The translations under genes and the position numbers were made by a program. Positions 22,418 through 33,609 of a stretch of 64,000 bases of DNA are shown here, one piece after another; the first letter of the stretch is position 1, and every line of letters begins with the position of its first letter. The notes under the pieces were generated by a model that worked only from the letters and a program-made list of their open reading frames with translations, had not been told where the DNA came from and made no database searches. Where the stretch lies: assembly GCA_019279435.1 (NCBI GenBank), contig JAAALK010000286.1, forward strand, positions 43,027,712 through 43,091,711. Direction: 5' to 3'. The stretch is from Zizania palustris (Eukaryota > Streptophyta > Magnoliopsida > Poales > Poaceae).

Positions 22418-23673
22418 AAGTAATCTATCCTGACCAAGAACTACTTCATTCAGTTCATCTAGTTTTATTAAAAGCTAGTCAGAGGATAGTGGTACCTCAG
22501 ATGAGTCAAGCTCATCGCCGCTGTGATCGCTGTCGGCCATGAAGCAAAGGCCGGTGAAGTCTCGTCCCTTCTTGTCCTTCTTGTCCTCCTTCCTTGGGGA
22601 CTCCTCCTCCTCAGAGCTCGACTCCTCAGTTGAGGAAGTGTCGATGTCGCTGAGAGCAGCAACAAATGCTCTGGAAGCGGCTTTGGCTACTCTCTTAGCC
22701 ACCTTGCCGCGCTTGCCCTTCACAAAAGGTTTCCTCTCCTTTTTGTGGTATTTAGGGCGCTCACTCTTATCTCTCTTCTTGAGCTTAGGGCAATTAGCCT
22801 TGATATGAGAAGTGTCGCCACACTCAAAACAACCACTAAAACCACTTCACCTCTGATCCCGTCTCTCATGATGAAAACGGGTGAACCTTCTGGCAATGAG
22901 AGCAAGCTCATCATCATCCAGAGTGTCCACTTGCTCCTTAGTAACGGAGACCAGGGAGGACAAAGCAAAACCATCTGCAAGAACACAAGTACCAGATGTG
23001 CTTGGTTCTGCAGCGGTGCCACGGCTAGTGCTAGAAACCAATGCCAATGGTTGTGGCAAGGAGTTCCTGTGCACCGCAAGAGATGCCTTGGCAATCTCTG
23101 TGGACTTCAGCTTGCTGAAGAGCTCATCACAAGTAATGTGTCATAACCTGCGGACTCCTCAATACTGGATTTCTTTACTTCCCATATGCTACGATCAAGA
23201 GCATAGAGAAGCTTGATAGCCCTATCATGATCATTGTAAGCAAGCGTCCCATTGGACCTCAAGTTACTCACTATCGCATCAAAGCGAGAAAACATGGCAT
23301 CTATAGATTCACCAGGTGCCTGCACAAACAGCTGATACTATTGATTTTTAGTGCTTTGGTGCCTGACCTTGATCTGTGTAGAGCCCTCATGAAAAATAGT
23401 GAGGATAGTCCAAATCTCCCTAGCAGTCCTAAGGTGCTGCACCCTATCAAACTCACTCCGGCTCAAACCAATGAACAATATATTTCTTGCCTTGGAGTTG
23501 GCATTATACTGATCTTTCTCTGTTTGAGAGGTGCGAGTCTCAGGGATGGAGTATTGTGAGTCCACAATCTCCCAAATTGCATTTCCTTGGCTTAGCAAGT
23601 AAGCCTCCATGCGCACCTTCCAGTATGCAAAATCAGTCCCATCGAATAGAGGAATTTTACTAACTCTGTCCAT
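22418..23673 (-). pseudogene. Copia A gag N-terminal half, broken
   Basis: Gag starts at 23673 with MDRVSKIPLFDGTDFAYWKV, the usual plant Copia capsid start, and runs through WEIVDSQYS and RSEFDRVQHL. It is stopped by a TAG at 23338-23340. The next part (QAPGESIDAMFSRFDAIVSN) continues in frame beyond the stop, then shifts near 23130. Further pieces hold SLPQPLALVSSTSRGTAAEP and a Lys/Ser/Glu-rich tract (22475-22723). The capsid protein packages element RNA. The same TAG occurs in copy C. Confidence 0.8.
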
Positions 23674-23724
23674 GTCGCCAAGAGATCACAAAACCGGTTA
23701 AGGTCAACTGGTGATCTTAACCCA

Positions 23725-23735
23725 CTCTGATACCA
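23725..23735 (-). other. Primer binding site of Copia A
   Basis: TGGTATCAGAG on the minus strand, two bases from the LTR end. It is complementary to the 3' end of initiator methionine tRNA and primes minus-strand DNA synthesis. Confidence 0.85.
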
Positions 23736-23737
23736 AT

Positions 23738-25755
23738 TGTTGGACCGGAAACGGCGCCAAAGGGGGGGTGAATGGGAGCTTTTAAAATTTCAAGCTAAAA
23801 ATAGCCTTCTGTTTTAATTCAGTCTACTGCGGAACAGGCTTCGAACACAACCTTCGAAGTTCTGGTTCGGAGGTATTTTACAGCTCCGAAAACAGGCTTC
23901 GCAAGGAGCAAAAGTTCGAGGCCAAGGATACTTCGCTCCACCCACAACCCCGAAAAATCAACTCTTCTAAGTCAGTGTAGGCTCCGCACATAGGGTGCTT
24001 CGAGCAGGCTTCGCACTTCACCCTTCGCACGAGTGGACAACCCTCTGAGGACTTCAACCAAATACTTAGCGACAGCAACTGGTGCTGGGCTTCGTACTAC
24101 GAAGGTCTAAACGCACACTTTACAGACTTCGCTAAGGGCTACGACACGGGAAGAAAAATGGCTTCGATCAGTGCTTCGCTAGTAATCAGCGAGGTCTAGC
24201 CTCCAGTTACACAGAGCGAACGCACACTAAAAAGCACACTACGCACAAACACCCTTCGCCCAAACAGGCTTCAGTGCACTACAAGAAGTCAATGCAGGCA
24301 GCGAGGTATGCAAACAAGCTCAAGCAAAATGAACACAGAAACATGGCTTTGCTGCTTGAACAAGGAACACTAAAAATGAACTCACTGAATGAATACAAAG
24401 TATGTGGTGGCTAGTACAGGAGCTCAACAATGAATGCTCAAAGTGTTTTATGTGACCTACCCAGCCCCCACTATTTATAGCCACTATTCACCCGTGTGAA
24501 TTGACTACTTTACCCCTAGGTTTTACATTGGTTTTGTCTCATCAGAACTGAGAGGTACAAAAGATAGTCAACTTTATTTGGAGGATTCTCTGTCAGCTTT
24601 GCAGAGGGGACAGCGTCAGCTTTTTGCAGAGCAGACACTGTCAGCCTTTACAGTCTTTGACCCTTTTGAAGCCCCCTTCGCACGCGAGGGATGCTGTAGC
24701 TTCGGTGAGAAGCCTTGAGCCTGATGGCCTTCGCTTCACCGAAGTCAGCCTCCGATACAGTGACAGTTTTGAGCCGAAGCCGTCAAAGCCCTTGGGCCTT
24801 CGCACCAACACCTTTGGAGTGGACCACCACGGCTTCGAAGCTTCTCCCAGCTCGAACTCCATCAGTCCGTGTACCGAAGCCATGCATGGCCGAAGTACCA
24901 CAAGACCACCTCACTCCGGAGCCCCACCTTCGCTCCGAAGCCTGCTTCACTCTGAAGCCCCACCTTCGAAGTACCACCCTTCGAAGTCCCTCTTTCGTCC
25001 AAGGCCTCCGCATGAAGCATTCCATGAGCACTTCGTCGCAGTGTCTCTCCCCGAACACACTCCTCGACCAGCCTCACCTGGACCATGCCTTCTATGCACC
25101 TTGACTTCTGAGACCTTCGTCGGGTATACCTTCGAGTGTCTCCCTCCGGAGCACACTTCGAACACCTTGCCTCTGTTGAGGACTTGATCCACCATACTCC
25201 GAAGTTACTCCATTCGGAGTACCCTTCGAAGTGCCTCGCCTCCGAGGACTTCGTCTCGGAGTACCTTCACCCGGAGCCACGCTCCTCACTTACTGCCTTC
25301 TCCTGGTGCACCTCGACCCGAGGTACGACCTCGACCCCTTCGCAGCCTTCGTGACGGAGCTCCCCGCTCCCCTGGCATCAAGCCTCCCGCTTGACCCAGG
25401 TTCACCTGCTACGAACCGTCCGTCGCCTTCGAAGTCCCCTGCGCACCACAGACATGCAGACAAGTGTATCCAGTACCCCGGAGACCTCTCCGGGTTAGCA
25501 CCCTTCAGTACACACTCCGGTGTACCGCCCAAATTACCGAAACCTTCGGTACAACCATTCATCATGTACTGTCGGACCCCTCCGACAGGCACACTTCGCT
25601 GCAATAGCTGCAACAACTGAACCCTTCGGTGAAACAGCCTCCGAACACCTTCGGAGAACCTACCTCCGAACCCCTTCGGAGGGACCGCTTCGAATCAGAG
25701 GGTAAACTCTGTCAATCACTCATCACAGACTCCGAAACCAACCCTTGGTTTCTCA
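23738..25755 (-). repeat. 5' LTR of Copia A (2018 bp)
   Basis: Pairs with 14990-17005. TATA box on the minus strand at 24472-24479. Differences from the partner include GCGCCAAAGGGGGGG versus GCGACCAGGGGG near the end and scattered substitutions. Confidence 0.92.
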
Positions 25756-25760
25756 CAGTC

Positions 25761-25872
25761 ACTTGTTTCTCAATATCATCTTTTTGGGCTGGGGAATACA
25801 TGTATGGTCTACAATTTATGGGAATTGTACCAAGGACAAGAGGTATAGCATGGTCAAAAAACCTCTGGGAGG
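25761..25872 (-). pseudogene. Gypsy RT N-terminal remnant between Copia A and Copia B
   Basis: The 112-bp minus strand reads PPRGFFDHAIPLVLGTIP and RPYMYSPAQKDDIEKQV, the usual start of a plant Ty3/Gypsy RT. It continues into the frame at 14982 once Copia A is removed. The left end is cut by the truncated LTR of Copia B. Confidence 0.85.
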
Positions 25873-28800
25873 AAGTCAGCCTTCGATATAGTGACGGTTT
25901 TGAGCCGAAGCCGTCAAAGCCCTTGAGTCTTCGTGCCATCACCTCTAGAGTGGACCACCATGGCTTCGCAGCTACTCCCAGCTCGAACTCCGTCAGTCCG
26001 TGTACCGAAGCCATGCATGGCCGAAGTATCTCAAGTCAGCCATACTCCGAAGCCCCACCTTCAGAGTACCACCCTTCGAAGTCCTTCCTTCGTCCAAGGC
26101 CTCCGCATGAAGCATTCCATGAGCACTTCGTCGCAGTGTCTCTCCCCGAGCACACTCCTCGATGAACCTCACCCGGACCATGCCTTCGATGCACCTTGAC
26201 TTCTGAGATCTCCGTCGGGTAAACCTTCGAATGCCTCCATCCAAAACACACTTCGAACGCCTTGCCTCATTGCCGAGGACTTTGTCCACCATACTCCGAA
26301 GTCACTCCTTTCGGAGTACCCTTCGAAGTGCCTCGCCTCAGAGGACTTCGTCTCGGGGTACCTTTAGCCGGAGCCACGCTCTACACTTTCTGCCTTCGCC
26401 TGGCGCACCTTGACCCGAAGACGTTACCAGCACCCCTCTGTTGTCTTCATTTCCGTACCCACCAACGTCGGAACCGCACCTTCACTGGAGACCCGTGTCA
26501 ACGCCGTCGCGCCTTGTTTCGACCATAGGTAAAACTTCCTCCTAATACCTTGTAGCAGTAGCTTACTTATGCCCTACCATTCATGTTCCTTGGGATAGCC
26601 ATGGTGGGACGCCATCGGAACTCGCCAACTATGTTGAACCATGGAAACCTTTAGGCTTCACCGTGGGTAGCTTCATATGAGCCAATGTAGGTAGATCAGA
26701 GACCATGGATAGTTTACTTCTAGATCTAATCCCATGAAAATTTCCTCCGTTGGTCGCCAGGGCAACCCTATGGCCCTCGACGCCACCCCTCTGTTAGTTT
26801 ACCGCCTTTTTAATTTTGGACAAACCGTAGCTCTAATTGAAAATCCAACCTTACATAATGTTAATCATAGTATGTAGAACCTACGGTTAAAATTTGGGAT
26901 CAATCGGAGTTAGTATGAAAAAGTTATGCCCCGCAGAAGTTTCGGCCGTTGAAGGTCGTCTTCAACCTCCAGCCATCGCCTTCTGTTCAGTCCCTGTTCC
27001 ACTGCCAGTTGGGCCCCACACGTCAGCCACTAGCCTACAGCATGCCACCCTCCCTGTTCCACTGCCAACGGGCCCCGTCCAGTGTGTTGTTTTCCCCCTG
27101 GGCTGGATCGACCAGCCCATCTCAAACAGTAACATTTTCTGTTTTCAGGAATGTAAAACCAGCACAGCCCATTCAGTAATCAGGCCGGCCCGGTCACTTT
27201 AAATAGTACCTTTTTCCATTTTATGAAATTATTTTCCGTCAGCCCATTTAGCCCAATAGCACACAATACCTCTTGTCAATTTCAGAAAATGTTTAAACTT
27301 CAAAAAAATCATATAAAATCCGTTATAGCTCCGAATAGCTCCGTTCAAATTTCTATAAATTCATAAATTCTTAACTTTAATTTAGGATGAAATAAAATGT
27401 TTTCCCATAACTTTTTGTATGCTTCTATTTATGTGATGCTATTTGTACCATAGTTACCGACGTCGAAGATTCGCAAGAATTCAATCCCGAAGACCCTTGG
27501 TATTATCCGGATCAAGGCAAGTCTCCCTTTGATCATGCTTGATCCCATGTTTGTTAACTTAATTTTATAAAAATGCATGTTTAGGACACACACACATACA
27601 CTTGAAATTCATGACGATCGCCTTCACGAGTACGTCAATGAAGCCTAAAATTGTTGCACTTAGCCTATCCTTGATAATTGAGAGCCCTATTGACCTTGTC
27701 GCCATGATGGTTACGATGACCCCATCCTAGTATCGTGATGTGGGTTGTCTGTGATCAAACCTTGTCTTTACTTTTATTACATTACATGATTGCAAATGAA
27801 CGAAGCGTGTGGGTTGAAAATGGGATTTGAAAGATTGTTTTGAAAACCGGTACAGAGTGCCAAGTTAGGAGAAAATGGTTACAAAAGAAGGGTGTTTTGG
27901 GTAAAAACTTGCCATGAGTCGTCATCACCTTTCGGGGTTCGACTTCAAGTGGCGCATAAGGACCGATTCCTTGGGAAAAATGTCATGCACACCAAAGTGC
28001 AACCTTACGGACATTATGGGGTGTCCCTGGTTGAGTACCTAGTGGGTTTAGGATCGCCCGATTGCCAGTAGATGTAAAATGCCCGGGGTGACTCCGTGGT
28101 TAGTTTATGGGCTCAAGGAGCCGTATGAGATTGTGATGGTTATGAAGAAATGTGGTAGGGAGAGGTGAAAGGGGATTTGAGCACCCTTGGTATTTTAGAG
28201 GAGAAGGGTGCTGAGGGCCAATGGATCCTTGGTTGGACCCGTCTATGTGGCAATGAGCTATCCTAGGTTGGCTGGAGAAATGCCTTGTAGCGAACCTCCT
28301 TGCCTTGCAAACAAGGAGTAGTTTGCGACGTAAGGGTAAAGTGTACACCTTCTGCAGAAGTATGAACTGTTCGAACAGCCGTGCCCCCGGTTATGGGCGC
28401 GTGCCATGATAGTTGCCCATGCGTAGTGTTTGGTTATGATTTCCATCAAGAAAATAAGTTGAGGGTTGGGAAGCATTACCAGAGTGCACCCTAAGGGTGT
28501 ACGGTCAGCCTTCGTGGTCGGCAATGAACTTGTGTAGTTCGAGAAGTCGAAATGGCTTCATAGAGAGAGGGAAATTTTCAACCCTAGGTTGAGAGATAAA
28601 AATGTGTTTTGATGTCATGGGAAAACCTTCCCGATGGAGGGGCAGGCCAGTACCAAAGAAAAGATAAGAGTGTGAAGATGGATGGATTGTTGTGGAAAAT
28701 GAGAAGATGTGGAGTTGATGAAATGACTGAGATTGAACTTTGAAAAATAAATAAAAATTACTACTTATCAGTTAGTGGAGGTTGGGACCTCTACTAATAG

Positions 28801-29305
28801 GAATGGGACACTTAGAAATTTAAAGTCTTTTTATACCAATAAGCCCTTGCCGCCCTTGATGACCTACATTTATAAATATTCCCCGAGACTTGTTGAGTAC
28901 GTTTGTACTCACCCTTTTTTTACCTCCCCGCTCGCCTAGCATCAAGCCTCCCGCTTGACCTAGGTTCACTTGTTGCGAACCGTCCGTCACCTCTAAAGTC
29001 TCCTGCGCACCACAGAGAAACAAACAAGTGTATCCAGTGCCCCGGAGACCTCTCCGGGTAAACAACCTCCGGCACACACTCTGGTGTACCACCCAAAGTA
29101 CTGAAACCTTCGGTATAGCTAGATCATCGTGTACTGTCGGACCCCTCCGTCAGTCACACTCTGCTGCAACAGCCGCAACAAATGGACCCACCGAACCCTT
29201 CGGTGAAACAACCTCCGAACCCCTTTGGAGGGACCCCTTCGAAATCAGAGGATAAAATCTATCAATCACTCATCACAGACTCCGAAACCAACCCTTGGTT
29301 TCTCA
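25873..29305 (-). repeat. 3' LTR of Copia B, truncated and split
   Basis: LTR sequence at 25873-26419 and 28924-29305 matches the A LTRs. It is interrupted by about 2.5 kb of foreign LTR sequence and also lacks the LTR bases between the two pieces. It ends TTTCTCA beside the polypurine tract ATCTCCCCCTTGATG (29306-29320). Confidence 0.85.
26420..28923 (+). mobile_element. Fragment of a large Gypsy-type LTR inserted in Copia B
   Basis: About 2.5 kb unrelated to Copia. It ends with GAGTACGTTTGTACTCACCC, a motif near the end of large TGTAACACCCC-type LTRs, here in plus orientation. The related solo LTR at 42785-46065 has GAGTACATCTGTACTCACCC in its last 300 bases. Neither terminus is present and there is no target duplication, so insertion was followed by deletion on both sides. 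No protein-coding domain recognised. Confidence 0.6.
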
Positions 29306-30499
29306 ATCTCCCCCTTGATGAGTGCATTGACAACCATATTCAAGTCCAAGAAAAATTGAAAAATTTCAGCACACAAGTGACCATAGAAACTCATAAACGA
29401 GCCAAATCATGTCACTTGACAAAAGAATTTTCCTACCCCTTTTTCAAAAGAGTAAAAGCCCATTTGGCAAATCTTTCCCATTGCACAATAAAAACTCCCC
29501 CTGAGTTATTTTCCCTTTTGCTGCAGAGAACTCAAAAATTTCTCCCCCTTTGGCAATGCAAGCATCAAGGAGCATTTAAAAGATACAAAGCTTCGAAATG
29601 GGTAGAATTGCAAAGACATATAAAGCGAAAATATGCCAAACTTAATGCCAGTTTTCATGTGCTCGACTCAATTTAACATGATCTTAAAAACATGATGACA
29701 GCATGTGATTTAATCATTTTCAAATAAATGCCTCACCACTCAATCAAGGTAACTAGACAAAGAAAAGCAGGGACTGCGCAAAGCTAGTCAATTTCTACTC
29801 TAGACAGACAAGTCCAGTTCAAGTGGAGGAATGAAAGCAACCTCAATTTATAATGAATTTAAACTTGTTGTTCTTTTCATACTACCAGGGGTTATTTGTT
29901 CGTCTACCTTATACTTTCCAATCAAGCCAAGCCTAGGCAAGAAATCCATCAGAAGCTTAAGGCAATGATTTTGGCATACACTAAATTATCCCAGTTCATA
30001 CCAAAGTGCAGTGGTAAGCAGTCTAGAATAAAGGAGTGAGACAAACAAACCCACCTGGATCTTTTCACTTTTAACATTAAAATCATGTATTTTTGGATTT
30101 TTGATAAGTGAACAACTTGTTTATCACTTGAAGAATATCCATGAGTAAGCAATATGATTTTTCAAGTTACAATTTTTAGCATCCAGAGAAAAGAATTCTT
30201 GCTATCAAGCAGATAAAAGATAGATAAAGCAGTCCTACCTAAACATGCTAGATTCAAGACTAAGCAGTGAGCATGATTTGATTTTGGAAAGAAAAATCAT
30301 GCACAAAATGTATCAGACATGTTAAATAGGGTTGAGCTGTCATGATTACATGAATTAAAACACGACATATTAGTGCAAAACATGTAAATGCAATTTCACA
30401 CACAAGGAGCATATGCATATAATTGAAAATGTGCTCCCCCTCATAAAATGCCGTAAAGGTGACAAATACCAAGTTCCCCACGCAAGTAGGCGAAATGTG
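29306..30499 (-). other. Copia B 3' non-coding region
   Basis: Between RNase H and the LTR. The minus strand has the polypurine tract at 29306-29320 and further G-runs of the GGGGGAG type near 29500, 29541 and 30436, as in A. No gene. Confidence 0.65.
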
Positions 30500-32282
30500 A
30501 AGCACGAGGGGTTTTGTGAAAATATCGGCTAGCTAGTGTTGGGTATCAACATATTGAAGTTCAATATCACCCTTCTCATTATGATCTCCGAGAAAATGAT
30601 ACCGTACATCAATGTGTTTGGTTCTAGAATGCTGAACCGGGTTGTTTGCAATATAAATAGCACTAGTGTTATCACAGAAAAGTGGAACACTTTTATAATC
30701 CAACCAAAATCCCGCAAAGTGGAAACCATCCACAAAATCTAAGAGCAATAGCTAGTTGCAGCAACATATTCGGCCTCAGTCGTTAATTGTGCAACACTAG
30801 ACTATTTACGGGAAGATCAGCAAACTAGCGAAGTACCCAGAAAATGACAAGTACTGGAGGTACTTTTCCTATCAATCCTACACCCAGCAAAATCCGCATC
30901 AGAATAGCCTCGAAGATACAAAGAGGAAGACGCAGAATACCAAATGCCAAATTCAAGGGTATGCTTAAGATATCTGAGAATGTGCTTTACCGCTTGGCGG
31001 TGCGAAGCCCGTGGCGAAGCCTGAAAATGAGCGCACAGACACATTGTGAAGTATATGTCTGACCTCGTGGCAGTCAAGTAGAGGAGGGAGCCGATAATGC
31101 TTTGGAACTCCTTCTGATCTATGGCTTCTCCATCTTCGTTCGGATCCAATGCTACAGATGTAGTCATTGGAGTGGCAAGTGGATTCACATCGGCCATGTC
31201 GAACTTCTTGAGCAGGTCCTTTGTGTACTTCGTCTGGTGGACGAATGTACCTTGTTTGCTTTGCTTGATTTGCAACCCAAGGAAAAATGTGAGTTCGCCC
31301 ATCATGGACATCTCGAACTCCCTGCTCATGGTATCTGCAAACTCGGCAACCAACGCATGAGAAAAGCCACCAAAGATGATATCATCCACATAAATCTAAA
31401 CTAGCAGGAAATGTTTGCCATTCTTGAGAGTGAAAAGGGTTTTGTCGACTGATCCCATCAAATACCCCCGCTCAAGCAGAAAAGACTTAAGTCTATCATA
31501 CCATGCCCGAGGGGCCTGCTTGAGTCCATAAAGAGCCTTATGAAGTTTAAGAACTTTATGCGGGTATTTGGGGTTTTCAAAGCCAAGGGTTGTTTTACAT
31601 AAACATCTTCGCCTATGAATCCATTGAGAAACACACTTTTGACATCCATTTGATAGAGTTTGAATCCCCAGGATGTCGCAAAGGCAATCAAAATCCTAAT
31701 GGCCTCTAGACGAGCAATAGGTGCAAAAGTCTCAGTAAAATCAATCCCTTCTAATTGAGAATAACCCTGCGCTACCAGTCTAGCCTTGTTTCTAACTACA
31801 GTCCCATCCTCCCCTTGTTTGTTTTTGAAAATCCATTTTGTTCCAATGAAATGAACATTTGGTGGAGGATCAACTAAAGTCCAGACTTGGTTTCTCTCAA
31901 AATTTTCAAGTTCTTCATGCATGGCATTGATCCAACTAGAATCAGAAAGTGCATGACTAACATCTAAGGGCTCAAAAGAAGCAACAAAAGCAGAATCAGT
32001 GAAATGAGCATAAGAACGTGTTACCCTTTGATCAAGCTCACCAATAATCTGCTCAGGAGGATGCATCCTTTGAATATGGTGTGGAGCCTCACGGCGGGAT
32101 GCAGTCTCCCCCTCAACTTGTGCGTTGGAGTGGTCCAAGATGACCGATGTCGAGATAGTTGCTTCAGGGCCTTGCGCCAAAGTGGTCGAAGCGGGGTCGG
32201 CTTCGGGGGATGATGTCGAGGGTAGTATAGGTTCATCCTCGAAATCTCCGAGATCTTCATCTTCGAAGATTGTCTGCTCCAT
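30500..32282 (-). pseudogene. Copia B reverse transcriptase and RNase H, broken
   Basis: Frame 32282-31458 contains the linker and the RT start (WTLVDPPPNVHFIGTKWIFK, YQMDVKSVFLNGFIGEDVYV), then shifts in the KQPLALKTPNT region where A reads KQPPGFENPKYP. The catalytic segment reads MDDIIFGG in the next frame (31389-30817): the YVDD tyrosine is lost, TAG standing where A has TAC. RNase H carries TAG at 30739-30741 (A has CAG) and again at 30533-30535 (CAG in A). Order and sequence otherwise follow A. Not functional. Confidence 0.85.
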
Positions 32283-32297
32283 GTCGTGTTCATTTTC

Positions 32298-33586
32298 CTA
32301 TTCAAAAGTAGAACTAACAGAGGGGGTTGATTCATCAAAAGTCACATCACATGACTTGATGACAGTGTTAGTTTCCAAATTGAAAACACGATAAGAATGA
32401 CCATGTGTAGTGTAACCCAAAAAGATCCCTTCAGAAGAACGCGACTCAAATTTGTCCAAATTTCCATGTTTTAGGATAAAACAACGACATCCAAAATCTC
32501 GAAGATGAGTAACTTTGGGCTGTCTCCCAAAACGTAGTTCATAAGATGTCAAATTCAAAATTGAGTGCAAGAAGATTCGGTTTGAGATGTAACATGTCGT
32601 GTTCATGGCCTCAGCCCTGAATTTTCTAGGAGTCCTATGCTCATCGAGCATCGTCCTAGCCATCTCAACCAAAGTTCGGTTCTTTCTCTCAACAACACCG
32701 TTCTATTGAGGAACCCGTGGAGCAGAGAATTGATGTTCTATGCCATGCTCCATGCAAAAGTCAAGAGACTATTCTTGAATTCAGTGTCATTATCACTTCG
32801 AATGAATTTCAATGCACTAGGAAGTTCAGTGAAAAGTCTCAAAGCTAAGCTCAGAAAGTGTGAAAACACTTCATCCTTGCTGGCAAGAAAGAAGACCCAA
32901 GAGTAGCGAGAGAAATCGTCGACAATGACTAGCACATACCACTTGCCGCCTAAAGAACTAACCCGAGAAGGACCTACAGTGTCCATGTGAAGAAGTTCTC
33001 CGAGTTGTTCAGTCATCACCGTAGTGACTGGTGAATGCGAAGCGACAATCATTTTTCCATGTCGACAAGGAGTGCAAACTAAATTCTTCTCAAACTTGAG
33101 CTTGGGCAATCCTTGGATCAGACCTAGGGCACTCAGACGAGCAAGCAACTCAAAGCTCATATGCCCTAGTCTCCTATGCCACTTCCACAACTTAGAAGTC
33201 GAATGTGCAACAAGACAATGAGAAGAACTAGATGACTCAGAAAAATCAGCTCCAAAAACTCTCCCAACTCTAAAGATCTTATAGACCACAACGCCACCAG
33301 AATTGAGTACTTGCGAAGTATCACGATGGAATCGCACTTTGAAGCCCTCATCAAGCAACTGAGATACAGAAAGCAAATTGTATCCCAAATTTTCAACCAA
33401 AGCAACATCTTTGAGAGTGAAATTTGAGTTGATTCTTACCACACCTTTATCTTTCACTCTACTCCTTCTATTGTTGTCGAAGGTGATTTGTTCCTTTTGC
33501 TTGGTTGTGGTGAGACTGGAGAACCATGATGCATCTCCGGTCATATGGCGCGAACAACCGGAGTCCATGATCCACGTGCCCTCCAA
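32298..33586 (-). pseudogene. Copia B protease and integrase, broken
   Basis: Frame 33586-32738 joins protease (WIMDSGCSRHMTGD) and integrase without interruption. The GAG_pre-integrase HRRLGHMSFELLARL and the catalytic HMDTVGPSRVSSLGGKWYVL are intact, showing the state that A has lost. The second catalytic segment reads FIRSDNDTEFKN (Gly to Asp). A short deletion near 32764 shifts the frame after FKNSL. The rest (32672-32298) holds MARTMLDEHRTPRKFRAEAM and the conserved C-terminal block. Confidence 0.85.
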
Positions 33587-33609
33587 GCCTCGGTCTGGTG
33601 CCTACACAT

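Larger units (their letters stand above)
14990..25755 (-). mobile_element. Copia A: full-length Sirevirus-like Ty1/Copia element (10.8 kb)
   Basis: Bounded by two 2-kb LTRs (TGTTGGACC...TTTCTCA on the plus strand) and an exact CAGTC duplication (14985-14989, 25756-25760). Minus-strand order is LTR, tRNA-Met-type primer site, gag, protease, integrase, RT, RNase H, polypurine tract, LTR. Integrase before RT marks Ty1/Copia. Long LTRs, a coiled-coil gag and three GGGGGAGA motifs between pol and the 3' LTR fit the Sirevirus lineage. It interrupts the Gypsy RT. Its LTRs differ by scattered substitutions and small indels, so it is not a very recent insertion. Most ORFs are broken. Confidence 0.92.

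Noticed and set aside
23725..23737. Possible tRNA fragment
   Set aside because: It is the primer binding site complementary to the initiator tRNA 3' end, not a tRNA gene.
24624..25187. Plus-strand ORF of 187 codons in the Copia A right LTR, with related frames in other LTR copies
   Set aside because: Lies wholly in LTR sequence rich in CTTCGGAG words; the matching frame is broken in the left LTR (15956-16437) and in B.
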